Shown: piece by piece, positions 52,177 through 61,445 of the stretch
Position numbering within the stretch: position 1 is the stretch's first letter
How the letters are laid out: every line of letters begins with the position of its first letter
Assembly: GCA_027489955.1 (NCBI GenBank)
Contig: JAIXYZ010000013.1
Location: 496,001 to 560,000, forward strand
Direction of reading: 5' to 3'
Source of the DNA: Hyphomicrobiales bacterium
GTDB taxonomy: Bacteria > Pseudomonadota > Alphaproteobacteria > Rhizobiales > Beijerinckiaceae
Length of the DNA: 64,000 nucleotides
Notes under the pieces: model-generated
Database searches by the model: none
Seen by the model: the letters and a program-made list of their open reading frames with translations, nothing else
What the model was told of the DNA's origin: nothing
Program-made: the position numbers and the translations under genes

Positions 52177-53736
52177 TTAGCTAGTGCTTTCCAAGTTTGA
52201 CATTCTGCGATCCAGTTCCTGCACCGCCTTGATCAACGGCGCGATGAATTGGTCGTAGCGCAGGCCCTGGCGGCTGTCGGGGTCTTCGGCATCCGCCAGA
52301 ACATGGCCGCCGAAATCCGCTATGCCCAACTCGTCCAGCGCCGCCCGGACCTCCTGCGCGACGAGCCCGTGATGCCGCCGGCGTCCCGGCCGGTCGCGAT
52401 AGACGGGCTCCCGCTTCTCGGCGACATCGCCTTCGCTCGGGATCGGGTCCAGTTCGGCAGGAACCGCTTCCTCCCGGCCTCCGATCCGCCAGCGATACGA
52501 TCGCGGCTTGAGCAGCCGGACGAAGTCGAGGCCCAGTTCGCTGCCCTCCACGTCGCATTTTTCCCGCAGGTCGGACGTGTTGATCGTGCCGGTCGCGGCG
52601 TAGATCACCGACGCGCGAAGCGACGCCGTGCCAATCGAGTACGCGTTGTCCGCCGAGGGCGCGATGACGCCGGCGACGGTGAGCTTGGCGGGGCTGCTCT
52701 GCGTGCCGATGCACACCGAGCCGTTGAAGTGATTGGTCGCGGTGCCATTGGCAAAGAAATTCCACCGTCCGGCACTCGCCGGGAGATCGGACATGAACCC
52801 GAAATTGTTCGCCCCGCCTGTGAGGTTCGACGAGGCGAAGAAGCCGATCTGGCTGTTGACAGATGAGCCTGCACCTAGCGCCGCCTGTGTTGCCACGTAA
52901 TGCCGGAGCCCGGTGATCGCCCCCGCTCCCGCCGCCGTCGACAGGATGGTCATGTAGCCGGTGGGGTAGCTCGTCGCGTCCGCCTGGACGACGCCGGTAT
53001 AGGCTACCCCGATGGGGCTGACGTTGCCGGTCATGGGCTTCATGATACGCAGGCCGTATCCTGCGAGCAGGTTGGTGCCCACGCCCACGGCGCCCGTTCC
53101 TGCATTCACGACGATCCCGGTCGTCCAACTGGACCCGTTTGCGGACACCTTGACCTGAAGGTTGTCGTCGCCGGCGAGCCCGATTTCGGCCCGGCCAGAA
53201 TAGCCGGTCTGGAAAACCAGCGAGCCGGTATGCGCCGCCGACTGCTTGTTCAGCGAAAGCCGGAAGTCCCCGGTGCCAGCCTCGCCGGTTTCCCTCGCCG
53301 TCAGGAGCGCCGCGTTGGCTTTGACCGAGAGGGGATTGGCCTCATCCGCCGCCGTGCCGATGCCGAGGCGCTTCAGGCCGCTGAGCTCGGTGACGAGCGA
53401 CTGTTCCTCTGTCCAGTTGCCTGAGCGGTGGACGATCATTCGTTCCTCGGCGGCGAGATAAGCTCGCCAGCCATCGACCGGTGAAAGGAATTGCCATGCA
53501 CCATCCCGCCAAGCCGCCACGGTACCGTCCTTGCCCGCCCATGCACCCGTTGCGGATGGCGGCACCGCGTAGCAATCGCCTTCCGCAGGCGAAACCGGCG
53601 GCGAGGAAACGTCCCGCGCGGCGAGCCGCAGATGGACCGCGCTGTCCAATTGCGCGAAGGCCTCGTTGACGGTGACGTGCTTCTGGGACTGCGCGGCTGC
53701 GAGATAAGGTAGGGCCAATCGATTTGAGGCCAACAT
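52177..53736 (-). CDS. Phage-tail-like protein with DUF2793 and peptidase S74 domains
   Basis: About 519 residues (ATG 53736; another ATG at 53748). The N-terminus ASNRLALPYLAAAQSQKHVTVNEAFAQLDSAV is DUF2793, found on tail proteins of alphaproteobacterial phages and gene-transfer-agent-like elements. The middle is Gly/Ala/Asn-rich beta-structure. The C-terminus is an intramolecular chaperone domain (peptidase S74): TSDLREKCDVEGSELGLDFVRLLKPRSYRWR, GLVAQEVRAAL and RYDQFIAPLIKAVQELDRRM, which self-cleaves at the Ser after trimerisation. No other phage genes are nearby; it stands between polysaccharide genes and an AT-rich stretch. Confidence 0.88.
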   Translation of the reverse strand: MLASNRLALPYLAAAQSQKHVTVNEAFAQLDSAVHLRLAARDVSSPPVSPAEGDCYAVPPSATGAWAGKDGTVAAWRDGAWQFLSPVDGWRAYLAAEERMIVHRSGNWTEEQSLVTELSGLKRLGIGTAADEANPLSVKANAALLTARETGEAGTGDFRLSLNKQSAAHTGSLVFQTGYSGRAEIGLAGDDNLQVKVSANGSSWTTGIVVNAGTGAVGVGTNLLAGYGLRIMKPMTGNVSPIGVAYTGVVQADATSYPTGYMTILSTAAGAGAITGLRHYVATQAALGAGSSVNSQIGFFASSNLTGGANNFGFMSDLPASAGRWNFFANGTATNHFNGSVCIGTQSSPAKLTVAGVIAPSADNAYSIGTASLRASVIYAATGTINTSDLREKCDVEGSELGLDFVRLLKPRSYRWRIGGREEAVPAELDPIPSEGDVAEKREPVYRDRPGRRRHHGLVAQEVRAALDELGIADFGGHVLADAEDPDSRQGLRYDQFIAPLIKAVQELDRRMSNLESTS

Positions 53737-54409
53737 TCCAGGCTCCATTGATCAACAAAATATGCTTATATTCCTATCATAGGACATTTTTGTCAAGCAG
53801 GAGCTCAAAAAAAATCCAGCCGCAAAGCTGGATGTAAAAAGTCGTGAACTTGCTGAGTTCGCTAAGTGATATTTTTGCAGATATCTAGAATCTTTTGTAT
53901 CTTAGCTTCAGTTTCCTTAGAATACTCAAACTTTGAAGAGTCGAGGGAAGCAAGACCAGCCTTATGAGCTTGAGCAAGCTGACATGCAGTTTCAAAGACG
54001 GCCATCTCGATAAAGTGGGTAAGAGTGGCGCATCCAATATTTCTCGACTCTAAAAGTGCCTTTATTAGATCGTCAGCAATATTATCTAAACAGAAAGGTG
54101 GTGAATCATGTTCTTGCATGATGCCCCCTATAGAAAAATAAATAAAAATTGCCCAAATTCTTGAGTGAGATCATACTAAGCCGTTGGATTCGCTATATCA
54201 ATAGCGATCACTGTTTATTTACCACGGATAATATTGGACTGGTTGTCATAAATTGAGTTGGCCAATTGAGCGATTAAATCTCCTAGTAAAATCAGGCGCG
54301 GCGTCCATTTCTTAAAATTGGCGTTGCGTTCGATCTAACAGTCTTCGCTTTCGTCAACTGATGCGCTAACACCGGAGGGAATTTTTCAGTTCATTGGCTT
54401 TCACGAAGA
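53737..54409. other. AT-rich island (apart from one small gene)
   Basis: The bases from about 53745 to 54400 are visibly AT-rich (many A/T runs) against a GC-rich background on both sides, marking horizontally gained DNA, likely phage-related given the adjacent S74 tail gene. One gene (53862-54119) is recognisable; bases 54120-54409 hold no gene that I can see. Confidence 0.85.
53862..54119 (-). CDS. Hypothetical protein in AT-rich island
   Basis: 85 residues, ATG at 54119 with AGGGGGC 5 bases upstream. Helical, acidic and Cys-containing (MQEHDSPPFCLDNIADDL, CQLAQAHKAG, ICKNIT). No family recognised. The codon use (AAA, AAT, ATA) is unlike every other gene in the window, so it was acquired from outside. 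Whether it is a small phage-derived or toxin-antitoxin-like gene cannot be said. Confidence 0.6.
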   Translation of the reverse strand: MQEHDSPPFCLDNIADDLIKALLESRNIGCATLTHFIEMAVFETACQLAQAHKAGLASLDSSKFEYSKETEAKIQKILDICKNIT

Positions 54410-55561
54410 ATGATTTCTGTCGAACCCGTCGCCTCGCGGCAGGATTTCCGTGATTTCATCGCGCTCCCGCGCCGGATCTACGGTGGCATAAGCGGTTTCG
54501 CTTATCCGCTGGACGCAGAATCGCGCGATGTTCTCCACCCCGCACGCGGAAGCTTCTTTACGCATGGGAAGGTCGTCTACTGGCTCGCCCGCCGCGACGG
54601 CAGCCCCGTCGGGCGGATCGCCGCGATGCTGGACGACGCGGCCCGGGAGACGCAGCCCGGCGTCGGCACGTTCGGCTGCCTGGATGCGGTGGACGATGCC
54701 GGGGTGGTCGCGGCGCTGATCGCCACCGCGCGCGACTGGCTGGCCCGCCGCGGCTGCCGCGTCATGCGCGGGCCGTTCGCCCTGTCGATCAACAACGAGA
54801 GCGGGCTGCTGATCGCCGGCCAGGACGAGCCGGCGATGGTGCTGACGCCGTGGCATCCGCCCTACCTCGCCCGCCGCATCCAGGAGGCCGGGCTGGCCCC
54901 GGTCAAAGACCTCCTGACGTACCGGATCGAGGTCGCGGCCACGCTGGCGCCCGATCCGGACGCGGCCGCCGCCCGCGCCCGCGCGCTTGCCGCGCGCGTC
55001 GAGGCGGCCGGCGTCACGCTGCGCGGGCTGCGGATCGACCGTCTCGACGAGGAGGCGCAGATGATCTGCACGCTGTTCAACGACGCGTGGCGGGACAATT
55101 GGGGCTTCGTGCCCATGCAGGTCGACGAGATCGCGATCGTGCTGCGCTCGCTGCGCCCGTTTCTGACGCCCGACAACGCGCTGGTCGCGCAGGTGGACGG
55201 GCGCGCCGTGTCGTTCCTCTTCGCGCTGCAGAACCTGTCGGAGCTGAGCCGCGGCCTGGGCGGCCGGATGCTGCCGATCAACTGGCTGCGCCTGCTGTGG
55301 CGCGTCCGGACCCACCGCTACCGGTCCGCCCGCATCGTCCTCATGGGATCGCGCGCGGACATCCGGGGGAGCGTCCTGGGAAGCCTGATCCCGCTCTACC
55401 TGCTGCGCACGCTGATCGAGCGCGGGCGGCGCTACGGCCTCGCCTATGTCGAGGCGGGCTGGATCCTGGAGGACAACCGCGCGGTGCGCACGCTCATCGA
55501 GCAGCAGGGCGGCGTTCCCTGCCGCCGACACCGCATCTTCGAGACGCAACTGGAAGCCTGA
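54410..55561 (+). CDS. GNAT-fold N-acyltransferase of the bacterial ceramide synthase-like family
   Basis: 383 residues, the family's usual length. Start segment VASRQDFRDFIALPRRIY, then VLHPARGSFFTHGKVVYWLARRDGSPVGRIAAMLDD, MRGPFALSINNESGLLIAGQDEPAMVLTPWHPPYL, DNWGFVPM near 220, and a C-terminal GNAT-like part RIVLMGSRADIRG and LAYVEAGWILEDNRAVRTLIEQQGGVPCRRHRIFE. This family, historically annotated as dATP pyrophosphohydrolase, contains bCerS, which N-acylates 3-ketosphinganine in Caulobacter. Substrate here is unknown; neighbouring ACP and KAS genes fit lipid N-acylation. Confidence 0.75.
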   Translation: MISVEPVASRQDFRDFIALPRRIYGGISGFAYPLDAESRDVLHPARGSFFTHGKVVYWLARRDGSPVGRIAAMLDDAARETQPGVGTFGCLDAVDDAGVVAALIATARDWLARRGCRVMRGPFALSINNESGLLIAGQDEPAMVLTPWHPPYLARRIQEAGLAPVKDLLTYRIEVAATLAPDPDAAAARARALAARVEAAGVTLRGLRIDRLDEEAQMICTLFNDAWRDNWGFVPMQVDEIAIVLRSLRPFLTPDNALVAQVDGRAVSFLFALQNLSELSRGLGGRMLPINWLRLLWRVRTHRYRSARIVLMGSRADIRGSVLGSLIPLYLLRTLIERGRRYGLAYVEAGWILEDNRAVRTLIEQQGGVPCRRHRIFETQLEA

Positions 55562-55577
55562 CGGGGGACATCGGCAC

Positions 55578-55895
55578 ATGGACGAGGTGAGGGACATGGC
55601 GGGGGGCGGACAGGAAGGCGCGGCAAGTCCCGTCGAAGCGGAGACGCGCGAGCGCGTCATCGCGGTCATCGTGAAGGAGGGGATGCTGGAGCGCGACAGG
55701 CTCAAGCCCGACGCCACCCTGTCCGACCTCCAGATCGAATCGATCGACGTCGTGCAGATCCTCATGGGGCTGGAGGACGAGTTCGGCGTCTACATCCCCG
55801 TCGACGGCCCGCTGGCGAGCGTGACCCGGTTCGGCGAACTGGTCGACGTGCTCGCCGGGATCGTCAGCGCCAGCGCGGCACGGCCCGCCCGGTGA
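55578..55895 (+). CDS. Acyl carrier protein
   Basis: 105 residues. A four-helix ACP with phosphopantetheine-attachment S55 in DLQIESIDVVQILMGLEDEFGV and a C-terminal helix. An extra acidic 20-residue N-terminus precedes the domain. It is 16 bases after the acyltransferase gene and its stop overlaps the KAS start by the GTGA motif. Not the housekeeping AcpP (which has DSLD and a different length); a specialised carrier dedicated to the neighbouring synthase. Confidence 0.9.
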   Translation: MDEVRDMAGGGQEGAASPVEAETRERVIAVIVKEGMLERDRLKPDATLSDLQIESIDVVQILMGLEDEFGVYIPVDGPLASVTRFGELVDVLAGIVSASAARPAR

Positions 55896-57094
55896 GGACG
55901 GCGCTCGTCACCGGCATGGGCTGCGTCTCCGGCTGCGGCATCGGCGTCGCGCCATTCTGGGCGGCTGTGCGCGAGGGCCGACCGGCCGTCGGCCCCGTGC
56001 GTCTTGACCGCGATCCCGGTCGCATCGACCGGGCGGTGCAGGTCGAACGAGACGCGGTTCTGGCGCGCTTCGGCGCCGCCCAGCAGGCGGCCTGCGATCC
56101 GTGCTCGCTGTTCGCGCTCGTCGCCGCGCAGGAGGCCATCGCCCAGGCGGGCCTCGCCCCGGGCGAACTGGCGGGGGCGCGGACCGCCGTGATCGTCGGA
56201 TGCAGCATCGGCGGCATCGGCACGCTCGACGACGGTTTCCATTCCTTCTACAGGGAGGGCTCCACCCGGATCACCCCGCTGGCAATCCCCCGCATCATGG
56301 CGAACGCACCCGCCTGCCACATCGGCATGACCCACGGCATCAAGGGCCCCACCTTCGCCGTGGCGAGCGCCTGCGCGTCCGCCGCCCAGGCCATCGGGCT
56401 GGGGACTATGCTCGTCCGGTCCGGCGCGGTGGACAGGGCCGTCGTCGGCGGCACGGATGCCATCGTGACGCCCGGCATGATGCGCGCCTGGGCCTCCATG
56501 CGCGTGCTCACGCCCGATGCCTGCCGGCCGTTCTCGGCGGGCCGCAACGGCATGGTCCTGGGGGAGGGCGCCGGCATCCTCGTCATCGAGGCTGCGGAGG
56601 TGGCGCGGGCGCGGCGCGCGCGGCCCCTGGCGGTCCTGGCGGGATACGGCACGACGAGCGATGCCGGAGACCTGCTTCGTCCCGATCCGGCCGGAGCGGC
56701 GGGCGCCATGCGGGCGGCTCTGGCCGATGCGGGCCTGCCGCCGGCCGCCATCGGCTACGTCAATGCCCACGGCACCGGCACGGTCGCCAACGACGCGGCC
56801 GAATGCGATGCGCTGGGCCGGGTCTTCGGCCATGATGCGATCCCGCCCGTGTCGTCGACCAAGCCCGTGCACGGCCACGCCCTCGGCGCGGCCGGCGCGC
56901 TCGAGCTGATCGTTGCGATCTCGGCGCTCAAGGACCAGTTCGCGCCGCCCACCGCCAACTGGACCGGCCCGAGCGACGATTGCCCCGTCGATCCGGTGCC
57001 GAATGCCGGCCGGCCAATCCGGGCCGACGCGGCCCTCAGCAATTCCTTCGCCTTCGGTGGAATCAATGCCAGCCTCCTCGTCACCCGCCATTGA
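55892..57094 (+). CDS. Beta-ketoacyl-ACP synthase (FabF-like)
   Basis: 400 residues. Catalytic Cys C161 (VASACASAAQ), H293 in NAHGTGT and H329 in STKPVHGHALGAAG, with Lys 324: the complete Cys-His-His triad of elongating KAS enzymes. It condenses malonyl-ACP with an acyl-ACP. GTG start at 55892 overlapping the ACP stop. The 3' end overlaps the MaoC-like gene by 29 bases. A stand-alone KAS in such a cluster usually makes unusual fatty acyl chains, not housekeeping fatty acids. Confidence 0.92.
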   Translation: MRTALVTGMGCVSGCGIGVAPFWAAVREGRPAVGPVRLDRDPGRIDRAVQVERDAVLARFGAAQQAACDPCSLFALVAAQEAIAQAGLAPGELAGARTAVIVGCSIGGIGTLDDGFHSFYREGSTRITPLAIPRIMANAPACHIGMTHGIKGPTFAVASACASAAQAIGLGTMLVRSGAVDRAVVGGTDAIVTPGMMRAWASMRVLTPDACRPFSAGRNGMVLGEGAGILVIEAAEVARARRARPLAVLAGYGTTSDAGDLLRPDPAGAAGAMRAALADAGLPPAAIGYVNAHGTGTVANDAAECDALGRVFGHDAIPPVSSTKPVHGHALGAAGALELIVAISALKDQFAPPTANWTGPSDDCPVDPVPNAGRPIRADAALSNSFAFGGINASLLVTRH

Positions 57095-57860
57095 GGGCGG
57101 CCGCGTCCTGTTCGCCGATCGCGCCGTCACCGTCCCCGACGGGCTGGACGTCCGGCTCGCGCAGGTGCTCGGCCTGCCGGCCGCCGCCGGCCAGCCCCTG
57201 ACGCTGCCGGTCCTCGTCGGCTCGGACGAACTGCGCGCGCCGCTGGTGGACTGGGCGCAGGGGCGGGGCGCGCTGCCGGTCCATGTGCGTGAGGTCATCG
57301 TCCTGCGCGGGCCCCTGCAGCCGGGGGCGTCCTACAGCCTGTCCGCCGCGATCAACGAGATCGGCCCGGCCGCCGAGCTCGTCGCCACGCTGACCGACCC
57401 GCGCGATGGAAGCCTCGTGGCGCGCCACGAGGCTCGCGTCGTCGGATCGGAGCGCCTGACGCCGGCCGCCTCGCGCAACGCCGCCGCGCCGCCCGATCCC
57501 CACGCCGTGCCCGCCGGCACCGTGACCCCGGAGCATGTCGCCGCATACGCGGCCGTGTCGGGAGACGACAACCCGGTCCACACGGACGCGGAGGCCGCCC
57601 GGGCGCTCGGCCTTGCCGCTCCCATCGCCCACGGCATGTATCTGATGGGGTTGATGCAGCGGGCCCTGGACCCCGTGACCTATCCCTGCCGGTTCGAGGC
57701 GCAATTCGTCTCGCCCGCGACGCTTGGCACCGCGCTCTATCTGTCGCGCGCCGAGCGCGACGGCCCGTCCGGGCCCGCGACGCGGCTGCGCCTCGCCGAT
57801 GGGGAAGGCCGCAACATCGTGCTTGCCATCGTTCAGTCGGGAGAGGCGGCCGTCCGCTAG
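57066..57860 (+). CDS. MaoC-like hotdog dehydratase
   Basis: 264 residues, starting inside the KAS gene (ATG 57066). The C-terminal half is a MaoC/(R)-specific enoyl hydratase-like hotdog: [36 protein letters not shown], containing the catalytic Asp and His (DNPVH). The N-terminal half shows a second, degenerate hotdog, as in double-hotdog dehydratases. It would dehydrate or hydrate the 3-hydroxyacyl chain made by the KAS. It converges on the inositol-phosphate synthase gene with a 4-base overlap. Confidence 0.88.
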   Translation: MPASSSPAIEGGRVLFADRAVTVPDGLDVRLAQVLGLPAAAGQPLTLPVLVGSDELRAPLVDWAQGRGALPVHVREVIVLRGPLQPGASYSLSAAINEIGPAAELVATLTDPRDGSLVARHEARVVGSERLTPAASRNAAAPPDPHAVPAGTVTPEHVAAYAAVSGDDNPVHTDAEAARALGLAAPIAHGMYLMGLMQRALDPVTYPCRFEAQFVSPATLGTALYLSRAERDGPSGPATRLRLADGEGRNIVLAIVQSGEAAVR

Positions 57861-58945
57861 CCCGCCGGCGTCTCGCCCCGCACGAAAGCATCCATCAGGA
57901 CGCGCGCCTCCTCGTCCGTAAACTGCCGGGGAGGCGACTTCATCAGGTAGGCGCTCGGCCCCGCCAGCGGCCCGCCTTCGCCGCGCGCTTTTGCGACCAT
58001 GGCGCAGCGCACCGCGTCCACGACGATGCCGGCGGAATTGGGCGAATCCCACACTTCCAGCTTGAGGTCCACGCTGAGCGGCGCGCCGCCAAAGCCCGTG
58101 CCCTCCAGCCGGATATGGGCGAACTTCCGGTCCTGCAGCCAGGGAACGTGGTCGCTGGGGCCCACATGGACCCGGTCCTCTGCGATCGATCCAGCGATCT
58201 GGCTCGTGACCGCCCTCGTCTTGGACACCTTCTTCGACTGCAGCCGGTCCCGCTCCAGCATGTTCAGGAAGTCGGCATTGCCGCCGAAGTTCAGCTGGTA
58301 GGTGTTGTCCAGCCGCACGCCCCGGTCGGCGAAGAGCCGCGCCAGCATGCGGTGGACGATCGTCGCCCCCACCTGGCTCTTGATGTCGTCGCCCACGATG
58401 GGCAGGCCGCGCTCGGCGAAACGCCGGGCCCAGGCCGGATCTGACGCGAGGAAGACCGGCACGCAGTTCACGAAGCCGCACCCGGCGGCCAGCGCCGTCT
58501 CGGCATAGTGCCGGCTCGCAGCTTCCGAGCCCACCGGCAGATAGGACACCACGACGTCCACCCGCGCATCCCGCAGGATGGCGGCGACGTCCACCGGCGC
58601 CTCCGGCGATTCGCTCACCGTACCCGCCACGTACTGGCCGATCCCGTCCAGCGTGGGGCCGCGCCGGACGACGACGCCCGTCGGCGGCACGTCGGCGAAC
58701 CGGATCGTGTTGTTCGGCGGTGCGAGGATCGCATCGCGCACGTCCCGGCCAACCTTGCCCTCGATCACGTCGAAAGCGGCCGCGACGATCATGTCCGATG
58801 GCCCGTAGCCGCCGATATCGGGGTTCATGATGCCGACGGGCGGCTCGTTGCCCTGCGGGGCGCCGTAATGCGCCAGCCCCTGGACCAGCGCGGACGCGCA
58901 ATTGCCTACGCCGACGATGGCGATCCTGATCGCGTCCGGCCGCAT
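57857..58945 (-). CDS. Inositol-3-phosphate synthase
   Basis: 362 residues; converts glucose-6-phosphate to myo-inositol-1(3)-phosphate with NAD. N-terminal Rossmann motif [16 protein letters not shown], then [40 protein letters not shown] and [12 protein letters not shown] near 232-255, the Lys-rich active site, and [12 protein letters not shown]. It is the short prokaryotic form seen in actinobacteria and archaea. In Alphaproteobacteria it is uncommon; sources of inositol for lipids or osmolytes. Opposite strand to the lipid cluster but sharing its end. Preceded upstream by the glycerate kinase gene. Confidence 0.93.
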   Translation of the reverse strand: MRPDAIRIAIVGVGNCASALVQGLAHYGAPQGNEPPVGIMNPDIGGYGPSDMIVAAAFDVIEGKVGRDVRDAILAPPNNTIRFADVPPTGVVVRRGPTLDGIGQYVAGTVSESPEAPVDVAAILRDARVDVVVSYLPVGSEAASRHYAETALAAGCGFVNCVPVFLASDPAWARRFAERGLPIVGDDIKSQVGATIVHRMLARLFADRGVRLDNTYQLNFGGNADFLNMLERDRLQSKKVSKTRAVTSQIAGSIAEDRVHVGPSDHVPWLQDRKFAHIRLEGTGFGGAPLSVDLKLEVWDSPNSAGIVVDAVRCAMVAKARGEGGPLAGPSAYLMKSPPRQFTDEEARVLMDAFVRGETPAG

Positions 58946-59046
58946 GGAAATGACCTATGAAAATAGAATGTCGGAGGCGGCCCAAACGGCCGCCATGGAG
59001 CCGTACCGGCTGTCGGCTCTCTTCGCAATGCTGCCGCAGCGTCAGA

Positions 59047-60348
59047 TCAGCGGCGCGGCGGGATGAGGATGGCGCGGAAATCGTTGACGTTGGTATGCGT
59101 CGGCCCGGTCATGAGCAGGTCGCCCGAGGCGGCGAACACCGCATACGCGTCGTTCGCCGCGAGCCTCGCTTCCGGATCGAGCCCGGCGGCGCGGGCTCGC
59201 GCCAGCGTCCCGGCGTCGAAGAGCGCCCCCGCATTGTCCTCGCTGCCGTCGATGCCGTCGGTATCGGCCGCCAGCGCCGTCACGCCGGGCATTCCTTCCA
59301 GCCCGAGGGCGAGCGCCAGGAGATATTCCGTGTTGCGGCCTCCCCTGCCGCCGGCGGGGCCGCGCATCGTCACCGTGGTCTCGCCGCCAGAGAGCACGAC
59401 CAGCGGCCGCGGCGAGGCGCTCAAGCGACGCACGAAGCGCGCGTGGTCCGCGCCGACCTCCCGCGCCTCACCCTCGATGTCGTCGCCCAGATAAAGCACC
59501 TCGAACCCCCGCTCCCGCAGGAGATCCGCCGCCGCGCCGAGCGCGATGGCGGGGGTCATGACCAGGGTGTTGGTCACGTGGGAAAGCTCGGGGGCAGATT
59601 CCGGCTGGCCGGACGCCGCCTCCAGCCAGGCGAGGGCGGCGGCGGGCATCGGGATGCGATACCGCTCGACGATGGCCAGCGCATCGGCGGCGGTAGAGCT
59701 GTCGCCCACGGTCGGTCCCGAGGCGATGGTCGCCATGTCGTCGCCCGGCACATCCGACATGATCAGCGAGACGATCCGCGAGCGTCCCGCGAGCGCGGCG
59801 AGGCGGCCGCCCTTCACCAGCGAGAGGTGCTTGCGCACGACGTTCATCGCGTCGATCGGCGCGCCGCTGGCGAGCAGTGCGCGATTCACCGCCTGCTTGT
59901 CGGACAGCGTCATCCCACCGGCGGGCGCGCAGAGCAGCGACGAGCCGCCGCCGGAGAAGAGCCCGATGACCAGGTCGTCCGGCCCGGCCTCGCCCAGGAG
60001 GGCGCGGATGCGCGACGTGGCGGCAAGGCCGGCCTCGTCGGGCACCGGATGCCCGGCCTCGACGATCTCGATCTCCCGCGTCGGCACCGCATGCCCGCGC
60101 CGGGTGAGCACGATGCCCGACAAGGGCCGCGGCCAGTGCGCCTCCAGCGCCGCCGCCATGGCCGCGGACGCCTTGCCGGCCCCGACGACCAGCGTCCGCC
60201 CCCGGGGCGGATGGGGAAGGTAGCGCGGCAGGCAGCGCTCCGGCTGCGCGGTCGCCACCGTCGCGTCGAACGCGGCGCGCAGGGCCTCCCGCGGCTGCAG
60301 GGACGGCGCGTCGTCGCGCGGGGCACGGGCAAGGATCGGGGCAGCCAT
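59047..60348 (-). CDS. Glycerate 2-kinase (MOFRL / GckA-TtuD family)
   Basis: 433 residues (ATG 60348 with AGGAA; ATG 60372 lacks a ribosome site). Phosphorylates D-glycerate to 2-phosphoglycerate. Evidence: TLVVGAGKASAAMAAALE near 50, GLFSGGGSSLLCAPAGGMTL near 130-150, NVVRKHLSLVKGGRLA, SDVPGDDMATIASGPTVGDS and the C-terminal MOFRL part LSGGETTVTMRGPAGGRGGRN ... THTNVNDFRA. Divergent from the FadR regulator; with the TRAP genes it could serve uptake and use of a C3/C4 sugar acid such as glycerate or tartronate. Confidence 0.93.
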   Translation of the reverse strand: MAAPILARAPRDDAPSLQPREALRAAFDATVATAQPERCLPRYLPHPPRGRTLVVGAGKASAAMAAALEAHWPRPLSGIVLTRRGHAVPTREIEIVEAGHPVPDEAGLAATSRIRALLGEAGPDDLVIGLFSGGGSSLLCAPAGGMTLSDKQAVNRALLASGAPIDAMNVVRKHLSLVKGGRLAALAGRSRIVSLIMSDVPGDDMATIASGPTVGDSSTAADALAIVERYRIPMPAAALAWLEAASGQPESAPELSHVTNTLVMTPAIALGAAADLLRERGFEVLYLGDDIEGEAREVGADHARFVRRLSASPRPLVVLSGGETTVTMRGPAGGRGGRNTEYLLALALGLEGMPGVTALAADTDGIDGSEDNAGALFDAGTLARARAAGLDPEARLAANDAYAVFAASGDLLMTGPTHTNVNDFRAILIPPRR

Positions 60349-60378
60349 GTCGGGATTCCTGAAAGCGGTCATTATCTA

Positions 60379-60398
60379 TGGGTAAGTCATTTTACCAA
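60379..60398. promoter_or_regulatory. Inverted repeat, candidate FadR-type operator
   Basis: TGGGTAA (60379-60385), 6-base spacer, TTACCAA (60392-60398): a 7-base inverted repeat with one mismatch. It lies between glycerate kinase and the FadR-type gene, 31 bases upstream of the former's ATG. FadR/FCD-family proteins bind related TGGT-Nx-ACCA palindromes. Confidence 0.45.
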
Positions 60399-60473
60399 TG
60401 TCAACACCCGGCGTTTGTCTTTCTGCCTCCCGATGCGGTAATCCAGACGGACCGCAGCAGGTACTCCGCGATC

Positions 60474-61256
60474 ATGAGCCAGATCTTCACCCCGATCCGT
60501 CCCCGCAGGCTCGCCGACGAGATCGCCGACAAGATCCGCTCCTACATCCTGGAGGGAAGCCTTCGGCCGGGGGACCGGCTTCCCGCGGAGCGCCAGATGG
60601 CCGAGGAGTTCGAAACGTCGCGGCCGACGATCCGCGAGGCGCTCAAGATTCTCGAGGAGGAGGGGCTTCTCCAGGTGCGCCGCGGCGGACTTCACGTCCT
60701 GGACGTGATGGAGCCGGCCATCCGCGACCCGCTGACGGCGCTGTTCCGCAGCAATCCCGCCGTGTTCGACGACTATCTCGAGTTTCGCGCCGTGATCGAG
60801 GGGATGGCCGCCTATTTCGCAGCCTTGCGCGCCACCGAGGCCGACCGCGCCGCCCTGACGGCCGCGTTCGAGACGATCCTGGTGGCGCACGAGGAGGGCG
60901 ACCAGACGCGGGAGGCCCATGCCGACGCCGATTTCCACGTCGCCATCTACGAGGCCTGCCACAACCTGACGACACTGCACGTCATGCGCGGCATGGCCGA
61001 ACTGCTGCGAAACGACGTGTTCTACAACCGCGGCAGCCTGTATCCGCGCGCCGGCTACCGCGACGCCACGGTCGAACAGCACAGGGCGATCTACGACGCC
61101 ATCATGCGCGGCGATCCCGCTGCGGCCCGGGATGCGGCCGAGGCGCATATCGTCTTCGTCCGCCAGGCCCTGGACGAGCTGAAGCTAGCGGAAGAGCGCC
61201 TGAACGTGGCGCTGCGCCGGGCCAGGGCGAATCCCCGGCCGCTGATCGGCCGCTGA
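60474..61256 (+). CDS. FadR-subfamily GntR transcriptional regulator
   Basis: 260 residues (ATG 60474). Winged helix RRLADEIADKIRSYILEGSLRPGDRLPAERQMAEEFETSRPTIREALKILEEEGLLQVRRGG, then an FCD ligand-binding domain (about 100-235) with FRAVIEGMAAYFAALRA, the metal-binding ADADFHVAIYEACHN and EQHRAIYDAIMRGD (Asp/His ligands). FCD regulators normally sense carboxylates. It is 189 bases upstream of the TRAP genes and divergent from glycerate kinase, thus the likely controller of both. Confidence 0.93.
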   Translation: MSQIFTPIRPRRLADEIADKIRSYILEGSLRPGDRLPAERQMAEEFETSRPTIREALKILEEEGLLQVRRGGLHVLDVMEPAIRDPLTALFRSNPAVFDDYLEFRAVIEGMAAYFAALRATEADRAALTAAFETILVAHEEGDQTREAHADADFHVAIYEACHNLTTLHVMRGMAELLRNDVFYNRGSLYPRAGYRDATVEQHRAIYDAIMRGDPAAARDAAEAHIVFVRQALDELKLAEERLNVALRRARANPRPLIGR

Positions 61257-61335
61257 TCCGCCCTCGATCTCCTAGCCGAAATCCACGTTCTTGCCACCGC
61301 CGCCCCTCAGCGGTCGCGTCGGTGCGCCAGTCGTG

Positions 61336-61341
61336 TTGACA
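61336..61341 (+). promoter_or_regulatory. Possible -35 element of the second TRAP operon
   Basis: TTGACA in an AT-rich patch (61336-61360), 105 bases upstream of the DctP ATG. No clear -10 partner at standard spacing; nearby CCACT/AGTGG short inverted arms (61359-61363, 61372-61376) may be a regulator site. Confidence 0.3.
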
Positions 61342-61445
61342 ATGGATAAAAAAATGTACCACTGATAGGTGAGTGGACCACACGAATGATAACGGGCAGC
61401 CGGCATCGGCACCCGCAGGTCCGCCAAAACCCGTTGGGAGGGAAC

